A stretch of 64,000 nt of DNA from Apis mellifera (GCF_003254395.2 NC_037649.1:10069931-10133930); one strand, 5' to 3'. Counted from the stretch's first letter, positions 22,560 through 34,872 are shown. Numbers and translations: made by a program. The notes: generated by a model not told the origin, from the sequence alone.

Positions 22560-25500
22560 GAAACTTAAGTGGTATTACGAAAAAATGATTAGTTTAATAA
22601 TTTCATAAAATGTCGCATATTGCGAAAGTTCAAAGGCTGTCGCGATTCAGAAGCTTAATAGACTGAAGCTAAAACGCATTGATGTAAATATTTAGTCACA
22701 AGTATTGTATTAAGATAATAAATTTGCGCAGGTACTTTTTTTTTTAAAGTACCATTTATGTCATTATGGAAGGAGATTAGATAATCTCAATTAACTTTGA
22801 ACTGTGCAATTTGTTGAAATGTTCAGAATATTTAGCCTTGACTGTCATGCCGTTTTACGATGCGTTTATTCGAGTAAATAACATGTTAGTGGTTACGAGT
22901 ATAAATAATTTCTCGATTTAATATTCCATAGTTTCATGGAAGTATTTATATTTTTTTATAGCGTATGAATATTTTGATTTTACGAATTTTAAGTAAGAAC
23001 TCTTAAAGTACAATTATAGCATTTGGAAATATTTTTGACTAGCATTTCTTATTTATTTTTATTATTTTTAATGACATAAAGATTAATGAACACAAATGAT
23101 ACTAGGAATATTGAATGAGAAATAATTTTGTACATTTTAAACGAATAATATAAAGAAGAAAGGAATGCTGTATACTATCATTTAGCTTTGCATAAATGCT
23201 ATATTAATTTCATTTTTATATTTTGCAATGGAAAAAAGAGAAAACATTTGACTAATCACATTTTGATTAATCACATTTTGAATAATACTCAGAAACATAT
23301 GAATTATAAGAAAAGAACAAAAATATATGCATAAAATTTTATACATCAGCATTCCATCTTCGGTTTTATATATACTGAAAATATCAATATACATCATTTT
23401 CTAAAATCGATTGAATTTTTGTTTTGTTAATCTTAGGAGAGTGATGGATATTTCTACATTATTTATAAAATGATATTATTTAAAAAATCGTTTAAAAAAA
23501 ATAATTAATATTTTTTAAATAGTAATATATTTATATGATCTTAGAATTTAATATTTTTAATATATTTTGATTAAACTATTATATAAATACATATGATATT
23601 TTTTATTGTATAATTATTATATTATTCATACATCACTCTTCTGTGGAAATAAATTATAGTCTGCGCATCGTTATTTCGGTTTCTATAACTTCAATAATTA
23701 ATCTTTAAACAATAAAATTAAACTCACCAACATTTACACCATATGCTCTGAATCTATATATCACCTCTGACTTTTTACATACATTATACATACAGTATTC
23801 ACTTGGAACATTTAGCAGCCAGTATACAGTTTACAGCATCCTTAGCAAGTTGTATATGACTATGTATTACTATTAAACGTTACAATTTCTGAAATAGATA
23901 ATCTCATAGTAGAATGTAGGATTGTTGTTAAATAGGATGTCTTACAGTTCATGACTGTCTTGAAATATGAATAAAAGAAGGATAGGGAGAACCATGATTT
24001 TCAAAAGCGATTTTTCAAACTCGGAACTGTGATATTTTGTCATATTCTCGTGTAACATTTTTGCTTGTATATTTTTTGATTAGAATCGAAGATTAACTTT
24101 GATTCGTGCATAAAATTGGTAGAAATGAAAATTATGATTGCGGATGTCCGTATATTGAATTGAAATTATGCATTTATGTTAATGTAAGTTAATTGAGAGA
24201 GCAAACACGAGATTTTTAATCAATTTTCCAAATGAGATATCGAGCCGCATGTGTGTTTATCATGGTGCTCCCTTTAAACATATAGGAAAATTATTATAGA
24301 AAATAAGCATTCATGCTGAATACTATTATAGTATGTATTTTTTATTGAATCTGTCACATGTTTGCTGCAAAAAATACATTGATATCTTACATGTTGGTAC
24401 GTGTTGTGGATTGTACGTTTTCTAGATTTTAAGTGTACAGGTTTGACATAACACGAATATTATCGTGAGGTGTATTTTTGCAAACAAGTGACAGAATCTA
24501 TTGCAAATACATACGAGATTATATTTACAAAAAATAAAACAATTATTTTGTCTCTGTTATAGCTTTTTTGCCATTTACATACTTGTAAATACCCATTATT
24601 TACATTTCATACTTTATTTATTACTATACATTATCCATTCTTATCGCTTTTTTGATGTCAGAGTATTGATCTTATGTAAAATAAATTGTTTACACTGATC
24701 AAAATTGTTTTTGATTGTAGTATTGTTGCAGAGAAATATATATATCATATATATAATTGTTTGTATGACGTTTATCTTTACGTCTGACCAATTGTTTGAA
24801 ATTAATGTATGATGCATGTAGATGCGTAGGATAAAAACTTAATACTTATATGTCAAAAAAGTTAAGGTTGTAATTAAGAAATGAATCTATCTATAAAAAT
24901 TTCAATATACTTGTGGTAGCACGGACAAAACGTTCTTGATTACACACTTTTCTCTATGCATATTATGTGATTTAATGTGTCACACATACACATATACACA
25001 TACACACACATACATATACACACATACATATACACACACATATATACAAAACAGCATATACACAAGCTGGGTTTATTGAAAAGTTATAATTAATAAATAA
25101 CTTTGTAGGAGAAAATCTAATATTTTTTTTTATAAATCATTTTTTTCTGATTGTAATTTTTCTATAAACCATGCTACGGTGTACAAAGAAAATAAAATCG
25201 TTCGAAATTAAGAGAAATAATTTTTTTGTAACAGATAAGTTAGTTTGATAACACTATATTAATTTAATAAAAAAAATAAACTTATATTTGCGTATGCGCG
25301 TCATATTGTGTATTTTTTATTTTTTTCATTCTACATAATGTTATTTGTTTTGAAATATATTCTTTATGAAAAAAAATATAAGAATACCGTTATAAATAAA
25401 AATGGTTTTTATTTATATTGGTGCTATCATAAAAATATAAAAATAAAAAAAATATATATATATATCGTATTTATAAAAAATTATTATTATTTAATATTAT

Positions 25501-25619
25501 TTATTTTTACGTTTATATAAAATTATATCATGCAAAATATAATTAATTGATATTTAATAATGAAAAATTTTTTCTATTTTATTTTTTTCACTTTAAAGTT
25601 TCATAAGATAATTTTAAAT
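22560..25619. other. 3' UTR of the ARIP4-like gene and intergenic DNA
   Basis: AT-rich sequence without a recognisable exon. The first plausible polyadenylation signal is AATAAA at 22717-22722, about 160 nt after the stop. Further AATAAA motifs occur downstream (near 23648 and 24678), so a long 3' UTR is possible. Short open frames here (for example 24501-24698 and 25308-25520) have no coding character. Confidence 0.5.
24980..25047. repeat. Compound CA/TA microsatellite
   Basis: About 68 bp of alternating ACAC and ATAT units (ACACATACACATATACACAT and variants). This is a simple-sequence tract between the ARIP4-like gene and GlyRS. Confidence 0.85.
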
Positions 25620-25736
25620 ATCATCAGTTTTACCGCCGACAGTATTGTATTATTCAAAACCAAGACCCGAGATAGTTTCAAGTAAGTGGAATCGTAGTCG
25701 ATTTGAAAGTTAGTACAGTGAAAAGTAACAACTTAA

Positions 25737-28330
25737 ATGCAGTTTCTCTCGTGTAACTTGCGACTTGTTTGCAAAAAAATCACACATAATATATGCAAAC
25801 ATAATATAATTTATAAACAATTACTTCGAAAATTTACTGTCACTGCTAGGTTAACTGACTTCAATAAGTGGGGTACGAAAAAAAAGGATCGTGAAGTGAA
25901 AATACAAATTTTAGAGGATATGTCGGATCCAAATATTGAAGAAATTTTATCTCCCTTTCGAGATAGTGTGAAGGAACAGGTAAATGCCATATGGATGATC
26001 ATTATTTATTATTAAATAATTATATTTTATATTTTTGTTATCACAAAGATTATAGATATGTGATCTTTCTATCATATATTTCAATAACATTATTGAATTT
26101 TAAAATTTTCTATTATTATATATGTAAATAGATTGTTAAATATTAATTTTTATTTCTATTAATATTATTTTATTATCTTATATATTTTTAGGGCGACTAT
26201 GTGCGAAAACTTAAATTTGATGGAGCTTCAGAATTGGATATTAAAAAAGCAGTTGTTGAGCTTAAACTTCGAAAGAAATTATTAGAAGAGAAAGAATTAT
26301 CTTTTTTAGAAACAATAACATTTGATAGAGCAAGAATGGAAGATCTCTTGAAACGTAGATTTTTTTATGATCAATCCTTTGCTATTTATGGAGGAATTAG
26401 TGGTCAATTTGATCTTGGTCCTATGGGTTGTGCATTAAAAACAAATTTGTTAAATACATGGAGAAATTTTTTTATATTAGAAGAACAAATGTTAGAAGTA
26501 GATTGTTCTATTTTAACGCCAGAACCTGTTCTGGAAGCATCTGGACATGTAGAAAGATTTGCAGACTTAATGGTAAAAGATGTGAAAACAGGAGAATGTT
26601 TTAGATTAGATCATTTGATTAAATCACATTTAGAAAAAATGATTAGCGATAAAAAGATAAATGAAAATACAAAAGCAGAATGTAAAAATATTATTATTAG
26701 ATTAGATGGAATGACTAAAGATGAAATGGCTACAGTTTTATCTAAATTCAACATAAAATCCCCAATTACTGGAAATGATTTAACAGAACCAATAGAATTT
26801 AATTTAATGTTTGGAACTCAAATTGGTCCTTCTGGACTTGTGAAAGGATTTTTAAGACCAGAAACTGCTCAGGGTATTTTTGTAAATTTTAAACGATTAC
26901 TTGCATTTAATCAAGATAAATTACCATTTGCTGCAGCTCAAATTGGAAATGCATTCCGTAATGAAATTTCTCCTAGATCTGGTCTATTAAGAGTAAGAGA
27001 ATTTACTATGGCAGAAATAGAATATTTTTGTGATCCTAATAATAAAAGTCATCCCAAATTTGAAACTGTAAAAGATCTAAATGTATTGTTACATTCTGCT
27101 TGTAATCAAATGGATGGAAAGAGTGCACAGCATATGACCTTAGGTGATGCTGTATTAAGTAAACTTATAGCTAATGAAACATTAGGATATTTTATGGGTA
27201 GAATTTATTTATTTTTAATTAAAGTTGGAATTGATCCGAAAAAATTACGTTTTCGTCAACATATGGGAAATGAAATGGCTCATTATGCATGTGATTGTTG
27301 GGATGCTGAATGTCTAACTTCTTATGGCTGGATAGAATGTGTTGGCTGTGCAGATCGCTCTGCTTATGATCTTACACAACATACAAAAGCTACTGGAGTA
27401 AAATTAGTAGCAGAAAAAAAATTGCCAGCACCAAAAACTGTTGATGTATGTGAAATAGTATCAAATAAAGTTATCATTGGAAAAATGTTTAAAAAAGATA
27501 GTAAATTAGTACAAGATGCTTTAGCAGCATTAACTGAGAATAATATTAATGCTATAGAAACTGAAATAAATGAAAATGGAGAAACTGAATTAAGACTTTC
27601 AAATGATTCTACGGTAAAAATTACGAAAAATATGATCGAAATAAAACGATATCAAAAAACTGTACATGTAGAAGAAATAATTCCTTCTGTAATTGAACCA
27701 TCTTTTGGTATTGGTCGTATTATGTATGCTATTTTTGAACATAATTTTAAAGCAAGAGAAGGAGACGAAAAACGAACTTATTTTAGTTTACCACCAGTTG
27801 TGGCTCCTTTAAAATGTTCGGTATTACCGCTTAGCAGTAATAACGAATTTGTACCATTTGTAAAACAATTGTGTATGTATAATGATTTTTTTAAATTTGT
27901 TAAGTTTTTTAAAAATTGAAATTTATAATATATTTTAAATATTGCTTATTATGTATAGCTCAGAATCTTACAAAGATAGATGTTTCGCATAAAGTAGACG
28001 ACTCTTCTGGTAGTATTGGACGTAGATACGCTCGAACGGATGAAATTGCAATACCATTTGGTATTACTATAGATTTTGATACTTTAAAAACTCCTCATAC
28101 TGCTACACTCCGTGAACGAGATAGTATGGGACAAGTTAGAATAAATGTGAGTAGATACTTTAGTCTATAAAAATATAAAAAAATTTAAAAGTTAAATTAT
28201 TGTTTATTATAAATTATAGTTGGACCAAATTCCCGAAGTAGTGAAAAATTTATCCAATGGCAAACTTACATGGTTGGAAATCGAAGAAAAATATCCGAAA
28301 TTTGAACAACAAGAAACAACAGAAGCATAA
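25737..28330 (+). CDS. GARS1: Glycyl-tRNA synthetase, probably dual mitochondrial/cytosolic
   Basis: A class II synthetase that charges tRNA-Gly. Four exons: 25737-25979, 26192-27872, 27959-28146 and 28220-28330, all in phase, giving 740 aa. The first 61 residues ([18 protein letters not shown]...) are basic, Ser/Thr-rich and poor in acidic residues, like a mitochondrial presequence. Met62 (25920-25922), starting [15 protein letters not shown], aligns with the cytosolic start of the animal enzyme. A WHEP domain follows ([20 protein letters not shown]). The core has [19 protein letters not shown], motif 2 [20 protein letters not shown] (~336-355), YACDCWDAE and motif 3 [16 protein letters not shown] (~583). 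The anticodon-binding domain includes [20 protein letters not shown]. The end, [17 protein letters not shown], also matches. Length is normal. Confidence 0.96.
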
Positions 28331-28530
28331 TATACGAAATATTTAAATTATTTGCGATATAAAATTATAAACAAATTACTATAATAGTAATTTTTATTTT
28401 GTATTTATATAATGTGCATTTTATAGGCATTTACTTTTATGCTATTTTGCACAAATAATAATAATTAATTATTAAAACTGAGATTTTGACTTTTAGAAAT
28501 CTTTGATAATTGATAATACACGAATATTGA
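28331..28530. other. Convergent 3' spacer between GlyRS (+) and the FBXO39-like gene (-)
   Basis: Only 200 bp separate the two stop codons. It is AT-rich and must hold both 3' UTR ends or allow them to overlap. No coding content. Confidence 0.5.
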
Positions 28531-31121
28531 TCAACAACAATAAAAATCAATATTGAATTTAACTCCCATTCTATCAAAATCATGTTTAAAACAAATCATC
28601 ATACACCTTATGCTTTTTATCCATTTTTCTTTTTCAAAACCATTATGTATAACATCTTGAAGTTGCATATTAACGTGATAAACGTCTGAAAAGCGAAAAA
28701 ATTAATAGTCTCTGATATATCTTAATATGTTTGTATTATATCTTAATATGTATTGTTATTTAATATGTATAATTGATTATTAAATAATTACTGCAACGAC
28801 AAGATCGTATTTGACAGCACATTGCACAAAGTGTTCTCAATGTTCGAATTTCACCAATAAATTCGAAAACTCTGAGCGATGGTAAATAAAGAAATAGTCG
28901 TCTTAATTGAATGTCCAAATTCTGTCGATTATGCCATAATTGTAGACATAGGTATACTATATAAATATTAATAGTGATTATTTCACGCATTATAATTTAA
29001 TAAAAAATAACCTACATATATAGTGAATATATAAAATAAAAATAACGAAATAATAAAAAGAAATATACATAAAAAATTAAAATATAATGAAAATATGAAT
29101 AATATAAAAATTATAATTATTTGAAAATAATTCAAATATGTAATTGACATAAAGATATAAATTTTGTAGAGAAAATATAGATAAGAAGAATATAATAGCA
29201 AAAAAAGGATAGAGATAGAATAAAAATACTGAAATCAGCATCATTTCCAGAGTGCAGCGAAATTTTAAACATGTGTAAAAAAGATGGAAAATAATAGAAG
29301 AAAGATAGAGATAAAGTAAAAATTGATCATTAGCGTTATTTTTTGAGTATCCAAGATCTTTTCAAAAAAAGATAAAATAGAATAAGAATTAGCAGTCGGT
29401 GCCATCTCTTAATGCTAATAATATTTAAAAGATGGCGCTGATACTTAATTCTTATCTTATCTTACCCTTTTTAAAGAGATGTCTTTCGTACTCAAGAGAT
29501 GGCGACGATTTCAATATTTTTACCCTATTTTTCCTTTTCTTCTTTGTTTTTTTGTCACTTTTGTTTTTCTATATTTTATATCTATAATTTTGATGTGTAA
29601 CCACAAATAAGAATTAATAACGTTAAAAATAAAAAGATAGGATACTAAAAAGATAAGAGATACTACGATATGAGACAAAAAATATATTGAATATTATTAC
29701 GTTTTAATGATGAATTGAAAAAAAAAATGAAAAAAATTAAAACGAAAAAAGATGATAAATTGAAAAAATAAAATATTGGTTTTTTAAAGAATAAATAATT
29801 GTTTTTCAATTACCTAAAGTATCTGCATACCATGTACAAAGTGTTTTAATCGTGCAATCGATATACCATGGTTGTCGAAATCTCAAATCGATACTCGTCG
29901 ATAGTGCAAAAGTATGAATTGGAGTGTGTTTCGTAAAAAATTTTTTGTGAATATCGTACTCTGGTATTCCTACTGAAAAGAGAAAAAACAATTATTTTTT
30001 CATACATTACACTTAGTGTTACGTATCAATTATTGTGAAATTCATTCATACTAATAGCATATTGTACTTTCAGTACTGGTGCCCAAAAATGTGCTGCTTT
30101 CCAAGCTCTGTCTGGTATGACAACTTTTTCAACATAACCTCCATCCTCAGTTCTTTGCAAAATTTCTTCTTCTAAACATAATAGTTGTAACCAATGCCAA
30201 TTTGTTCTAAGTTTTCTACAATTATCGTAAATGTGATTGATTTTCAAAATTTATTCATATATATTTACATTTTTTTAATAGAAAGATCTATAGTATTCGA
30301 CAAAATGAATGTATTATTACATGCTATATTTTTACTATATTTATATAGTTACTATATTACTATATAGTTACTATAATTATATACTTTACTATAATTTTAC
30401 TATATTTTCAAAATTAAAATAATATCGTAATTTAAATTAAAACGATAAAAAGAGATTAATTACTTGGCCAAACAGACGAGTAAATCTCCTGTAGGTGTTG
30501 CTATGTATGCGTAATTTATTGACAAAGTGGTGAGAAATTCCAAACAACCGATTGCGCGAAACCAGTCGCTTTTTTTGATTCTTTTGTTCCCATAAAATTC
30601 TGATTTGAAGTGATGAACAGTATCCACCGTGAGGCCTACCATTTTTTCGAACGCACGCCAACAATATACGTGTTTTATCGTTTTACGGGAATTGTGCAGT
30701 GCCAATAGCAGTCGTACACCTTCGTCAGGCGTTAATGATAAACCTTCCAGACAAATGGATCTTAATCTAGTCTGTTTACTACAACGTATGATATTAATAC
30801 ACGTAAAATAAATTTCTCAATATTATATTTTTTAAAATATACAGTATTAATTTACCATATAATTCGTTCCAGATCAATGATCAAATTTTTCCGATTAATT
30901 CGATCGAACGTTTGTAAACGTATTAATTGTTCCCAAACGCTGATATGTTTCTTCTGTTTCTCACTGTGTACAAGTCTGTGACAATGAAAATGCATTTCTC
31001 CGTATCAGATATAAATGATTTCTCACATTTTCACCAATCATGTATGGCAATTCAATGTATCGCAAAAAGAATAATTCAAAGGACAGATTTAATATCAATA
31101 TACATATACACACACATATAT

Positions 31122-31172
<51 letters not shown>

Positions 31173-31196
31173 ATATACATATACACACACATATAT

Positions 31197-31273
<77 letters not shown>

Positions 31274-31894
31274 ATCCACCGATTTAGTTTTAAATCAAAC
31301 TTCAATTACGTCGATTCTACGTAATTCATTAAAAATTCATCTAATCAAGGATGATACGTAGGTACGTATAATTTCAATGAAGTAACCATTAGATTCTTAC
31401 TTGGCCAACGTAACGAGGAGAGCGTGATTCACTTGTTTTTGGTACAAACGCGAGTTTTTCACCGCGGTTGAGTACAAGTGCCAGTAGAAACGGGCCTGGG
31501 CATAATAACTTTTTAATTACCGGCCACCGCATTCGTTCCCGCCGACCGACATTCGTAATTGAGTTCTAGCCGTTCGGGTTAATTGAGTTCTCGGCTTTTG
31601 AATTCGCCGGGCTTTCCTCCCGGTGATATACGTACCTCCCTCGAGGGCAGTGGCAAATTCGACTCCGTCCTTGGAAACGCGGCCCTCTCGCAGTGGAGTA
31701 TCATTTCCCAGTGTTTGCGATAGTCGTCCGTGCTTCTGTCGATCCACCATCCATGATCGTTCTCTCATTTTCATTATTTCGTTACTTATACTCGTTCTCT
31801 ATCGACGTTCTTTCCGTCGTTCTTCGCGCGATGCAAATTATTACCTGGGAAGCTGTTCAAGTAACTCTTCGACCAGGGGATCCGTTTCTGCCAT
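28531..31894 (-). CDS. FBXO39-like leucine-rich protein (F-box not evident)
   Basis: Nine minus-strand exons, in phase, 440 aa: 31894-31845, 31735-31636, 31495-31401, 30975-30856, 30778-30464, 30215-30052, 29972-29814, 28956-28792 and 28685-28531. The C-terminal ~350 residues form irregular leucine-rich repeats: [76 protein letters not shown] and [16 protein letters not shown]. Their order and spacing match vertebrate FBXO39 (442 aa, as I recall), a substrate receptor of SCF ubiquitin ligases. The first ~80 residues ([20 protein letters not shown], then [20 protein letters not shown]) show no canonical F-box and instead suggest a small helical domain. Exons 4-9 are well supported; exons 1-3 are less so. 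Without splicing, exon 3 runs LAK then TAA at 31397, so exons 1-3 could alternatively be a separate 82-aa gene. Exons 1-3 lie in GC-rich DNA and exons 4-9 in AT-rich DNA. Confidence 0.68.
29313..29526. repeat. Imperfect inverted repeat of ~100-bp arms inside an intron
   Basis: The left arm (about 29313-29411) and right arm (about 29425-29526) are imperfect reverse complements. Shared blocks include AATAAGAATT versus AATTCTTATC, GGTGCCATCTCTTA versus TAAAAGATGGCGCTGA, and TTTTTTGAGTATCC versus GTACTCAAGAGATGG. About 13 nt separate the arms. It lies in the intron between the exons at 29972-29814 and 28956-28792. It could be a hairpin-forming MITE remnant; no target duplication was identified. 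Confidence 0.65.
31098..31270. repeat. Compound TA microsatellite with a duplicated ~75-bp module
   Basis: Pure AT runs occur at about 31127-31165, 31202-31231 and 31240-31265. The segment ATATACATATACACACACAT plus ATATTGTGCAT occurs twice, at about 31099 and 31173, each followed by a long AT run. So a module of about 75 bp is tandemly duplicated. It sits in the intron between the exons at 31495-31401 and 30975-30856, just before the switch to GC-rich DNA. Confidence 0.9.
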
Positions 31895-31959
31895 CTTGTA
31901 ACATTGGGAGAGAGGAGCACTGATAGATTCGAACGGTTCCTTTTCTTCCTGCCTGTTTT

Positions 31960-31962
<3 letters not shown>

Positions 31963-32003
<41 letters not shown>
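31963..32003. repeat. (TA)n microsatellite
   Basis: About 41 bp of uninterrupted TA dinucleotides, upstream (on the minus strand) of the FBXO39-like start and downstream of the small ORF at 32064-32341. Confidence 0.95.
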
Positions 32004-32006
<3 letters not shown>

Positions 32007-32063
32007 CGGTTTAGATTTCGAGAAATTTTTCGATTATTATTTCATTATTGATTAAGAAGAACA

Positions 32064-32341
32064 TTACATTTTTGAACTTTCTTCTTGCTTGAAATCGTCG
32101 TACGATATCTGATACGTCGATAACGAATCACCTTGATATACATCTTCCCTGTTAAATAATGAATTTTCTTGCATTATTAGATTATTATTAGCAATAGTAA
32201 GGAGTACTGATACTTGTAAGATTTCTGCCCATTTTTGGAATCCACATTTGATTCGCCTACACTGCGGTATTTCAAATCGTCGTTTATATAAACGTTGGTC
32301 GAGATCGAAGAATTTTGATAAGATCCATTCTTCAAAGCCAT
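32064..32341 (-). CDS. Small two-exon ORF, 70 aa, hypothetical
   Basis: On the minus strand an ATG at 32341-32339 opens exon 32341-32214 (MALKNGSYQNSSISTNVYIN...). An AA|GTATCA donor and ACAG|GGAAG acceptor join it in phase to exon 32148-32064 (EDVYQGDSLSTYQISYDDFK...), ending in TAA. The product is hydrophilic, rich in Ser, Tyr, Asn and Asp, with no signal peptide or membrane segment, and I recognise no family. Without splicing the frame stops after 54 codons with a hydrophobic tail (YSLLLLIII). No AG acceptor precedes the ATG closely, so the ATG looks like a genuine start if the gene is real. It lies 170 bp upstream of the FBXO39-like start on the same strand and could instead be an upstream ORF of that transcript. 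Confidence 0.3.
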
Positions 32342-34541
32342 TTTTCGTTCGAAAAGAAAAAAAAAGAGAGAAAAAAAATTAAGGAAAGTTTTACATATAT
32401 ATTTATATAAAAAAAAAAAAAAAGGTTAAATTATTACAATCTACATTTTCAAACGTCACATAACGATTTGCAAATATTTCAATACTCGAGAAATAAACGA
32501 ATGTCGCGCGTGTCGCATCTTAATTTTTAATCGATCAATTGCATTTAACTCCATTTAACTCAAATCATGACAAATTTTTTAGGAAGCCACCGAAGAAAGA
32601 TATTATCGACTGTCCCGGTATCGGTGATTCTGGAATATATCGTGCATTAAGGACGAGGACAGGGGACGAATTGGCTCTTCTCCTTTATCTCTTCAACCAA
32701 CACACAAGCAGAGGACGCGTACACGAGTTCACGCAAAGATACAGAGAGTTGGAGATACGCTGTTGATAAGTAACCCCTTTATTTTTCACCGGGGAGAGAA
32801 GATTTTTACCCAATTTAATCGGGCAAAGTGCAGGTATTCCGCAGACTCTTTCTTTCAATTCTCACGAGGACCACCCGTGAGTCGGTTATTCGCAAGCAAA
32901 ATGTTTAAAAACGGAATGATGAACGGAAATCATTTCCCTGCCTCTTCGCGCAACAAAAGGAACTCTCTATTTGGGGGCGAGCGTTGCATTGTTTTAAAGG
33001 TATATTTTTAAAGGTGCGAGGGGATAGAGAAGGAGAAGAGGATAGGAGAGGACCGAAAAAGCGAGGAGCGGACCCGAAGCCACGAGTTCGTGGGTGCGGT
33101 TCCAATTATCCACAGTGGCTCTCTCGGAGAGGAAGAAGGACCAACGAAGCCCCTCCTCCCTCTAGGCCGCAAAAAAGGGTGGGGTCCCTTTTACGGTTTC
33201 TCCTTTCCTCGTCCTTTGTTCGTTCAACCCTCCCGGAGAAACGTATCGAATCGATTCTCCTCGACTCGTTTGCAACCCGTCCGCCGAGTGACATACGCGG
33301 TTGCCGTGCATTATCATTCCTTATTCCCACGGAGAAATATTCCGCGTGTCTCAATTCTCTTACCTGGGAGACCGATCTAATTATATACGACGATGAAACA
33401 AAGGATACGCAAACAAAGGGAACGAGAACGATCTCTTTCTTACGGTTAAGACAACATCGTTCTCGTTCCTCGTCTTTTTCTTCCTCTCCTTCTCCTTCTT
33501 CTTCTTTTTCGTCGTATTACAACGATGTCGAGCGTTATTCGCCAACGAATTGTAGAGAATCTTCTTCCTTTTTTTCTTCTTTTTTTTTTTGATGCAATCC
33601 AACCAAGGTTCGTCATCCGATTTCATCGATCTGAAAAAAATAACTCGGTCAGACGGGAAGGAAAAAAATGGTCTCTATTTGCGTCCGCGATATTACGTTA
33701 AACGGGCCGTCTTCGTGATTCGCAAACGTTGGTTGGTTGGTTTCGTGGAAACGTTTAGTGGTACGTGGTTAAAAGACTTGGACAACCTCTGGTTCGTAAA
33801 CGAAAAGTCACTCGACGAGAGTGGCGGACATGGTTCGGAGCCGCTCTACAGTTACAGGGTGCAGCTACCTGCGTAGGTGAGCGACGAGGGATCCACCGAC
33901 GTAGGATTTAAAAGAAGAAGAAAAAAAAGAAGGAAAGAAAAGGAAATCACACCGTTGGCCAGCCACTTCTCCTCGGCCGACTTGGCAAATTAGTTAGCCA
34001 GTATATTGCATATATATACATATATATAGGAATTTACAATTACACAGCTACTACTGTTCGTCATTTGCGTGCCTTTAATAGTTGAACTCGTATATAAGAG
34101 GTTTTAAGTTTGCTTTCGAAAAAATGTTTCAACACGAGTTACAACGTTTAAATATATATATATATATATATAAATAGAGGAAAGAGGTAGGAAAATTTAT
34201 GAAAATTAAAGAAGACTGCTTATCTTAACGAGCATTATCTACCGATGAATTATACTAAATTTCAACCTCCTCGACGGAACAGGTACCCATAGCTAGCGTG
34301 CAAACGGCATTTTCATCCACCGCGTGAACAACGTTATCTACCAATGAACATTTCACGTATTACAAGCCGATAACTTTAATCGGAGCAAAAAACGACCCCA
34401 ACAGCTCCAAACTTGGCAATGGATAGCATGTTTCGAGCGCGCGGTTAACGTAACGCGGTCGCGTGATTGCGAGTAACAACGCGTCAGGGAACTCGATGCT
34501 TGATCCCTTTCCAGGGGCGAAAAGGGTGGGGAGAAAGGGAA

Positions 34542-34544
<3 letters not shown>

Positions 34545-34570
<26 letters not shown>
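34545..34570 (+). repeat. (AAAG)n tract
   Basis: Purine-rich AAAGAAAG repeats, continuing into imperfect GA-rich sequence to about 34600. Confidence 0.85.
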
Positions 34571-34573
<3 letters not shown>

Positions 34574-34872
34574 AAGAAAAAGAAGAGGAAAAGGAAAGAA
34601 CGTTGGCGTTATCCGTTGCCTTACAGCGGTGGCAATTAAAAGTCTCTTCCTAGACGCAGTTCCACCGAGAAGAAACCGCATTTAACCGTTCCCTTGGTTT
34701 ACCGGGGCACCCCGTGCGATAGTAAACCGCTGCACGATAACGACCAAGGTAAATTGTATCGCGACCGTTTTACGCTTTCATTTGCATAAATATTCCTCGA
34801 TGTTATACGCGATCTTATACGGCTTCAGAGAGTCACGATCGCTCAATACGTCCGTTCAATTTATTCGGTGCA

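Noticed and set aside
31081..31275. Possible CRISPR-like alternation of repeats and spacers.
   Set aside because: It is a TA/CA microsatellite with one duplicated module in eukaryotic intron DNA; there are no unique spacers.
32539..32766. A 75-codon plus-strand ORF (contains DCPGIGDSGIYRALRTRTGD) as a coding exon.
   Set aside because: No family match by eye, no convincing acceptor/donor pair and no neighbouring exon; left as unexplained non-coding sequence.
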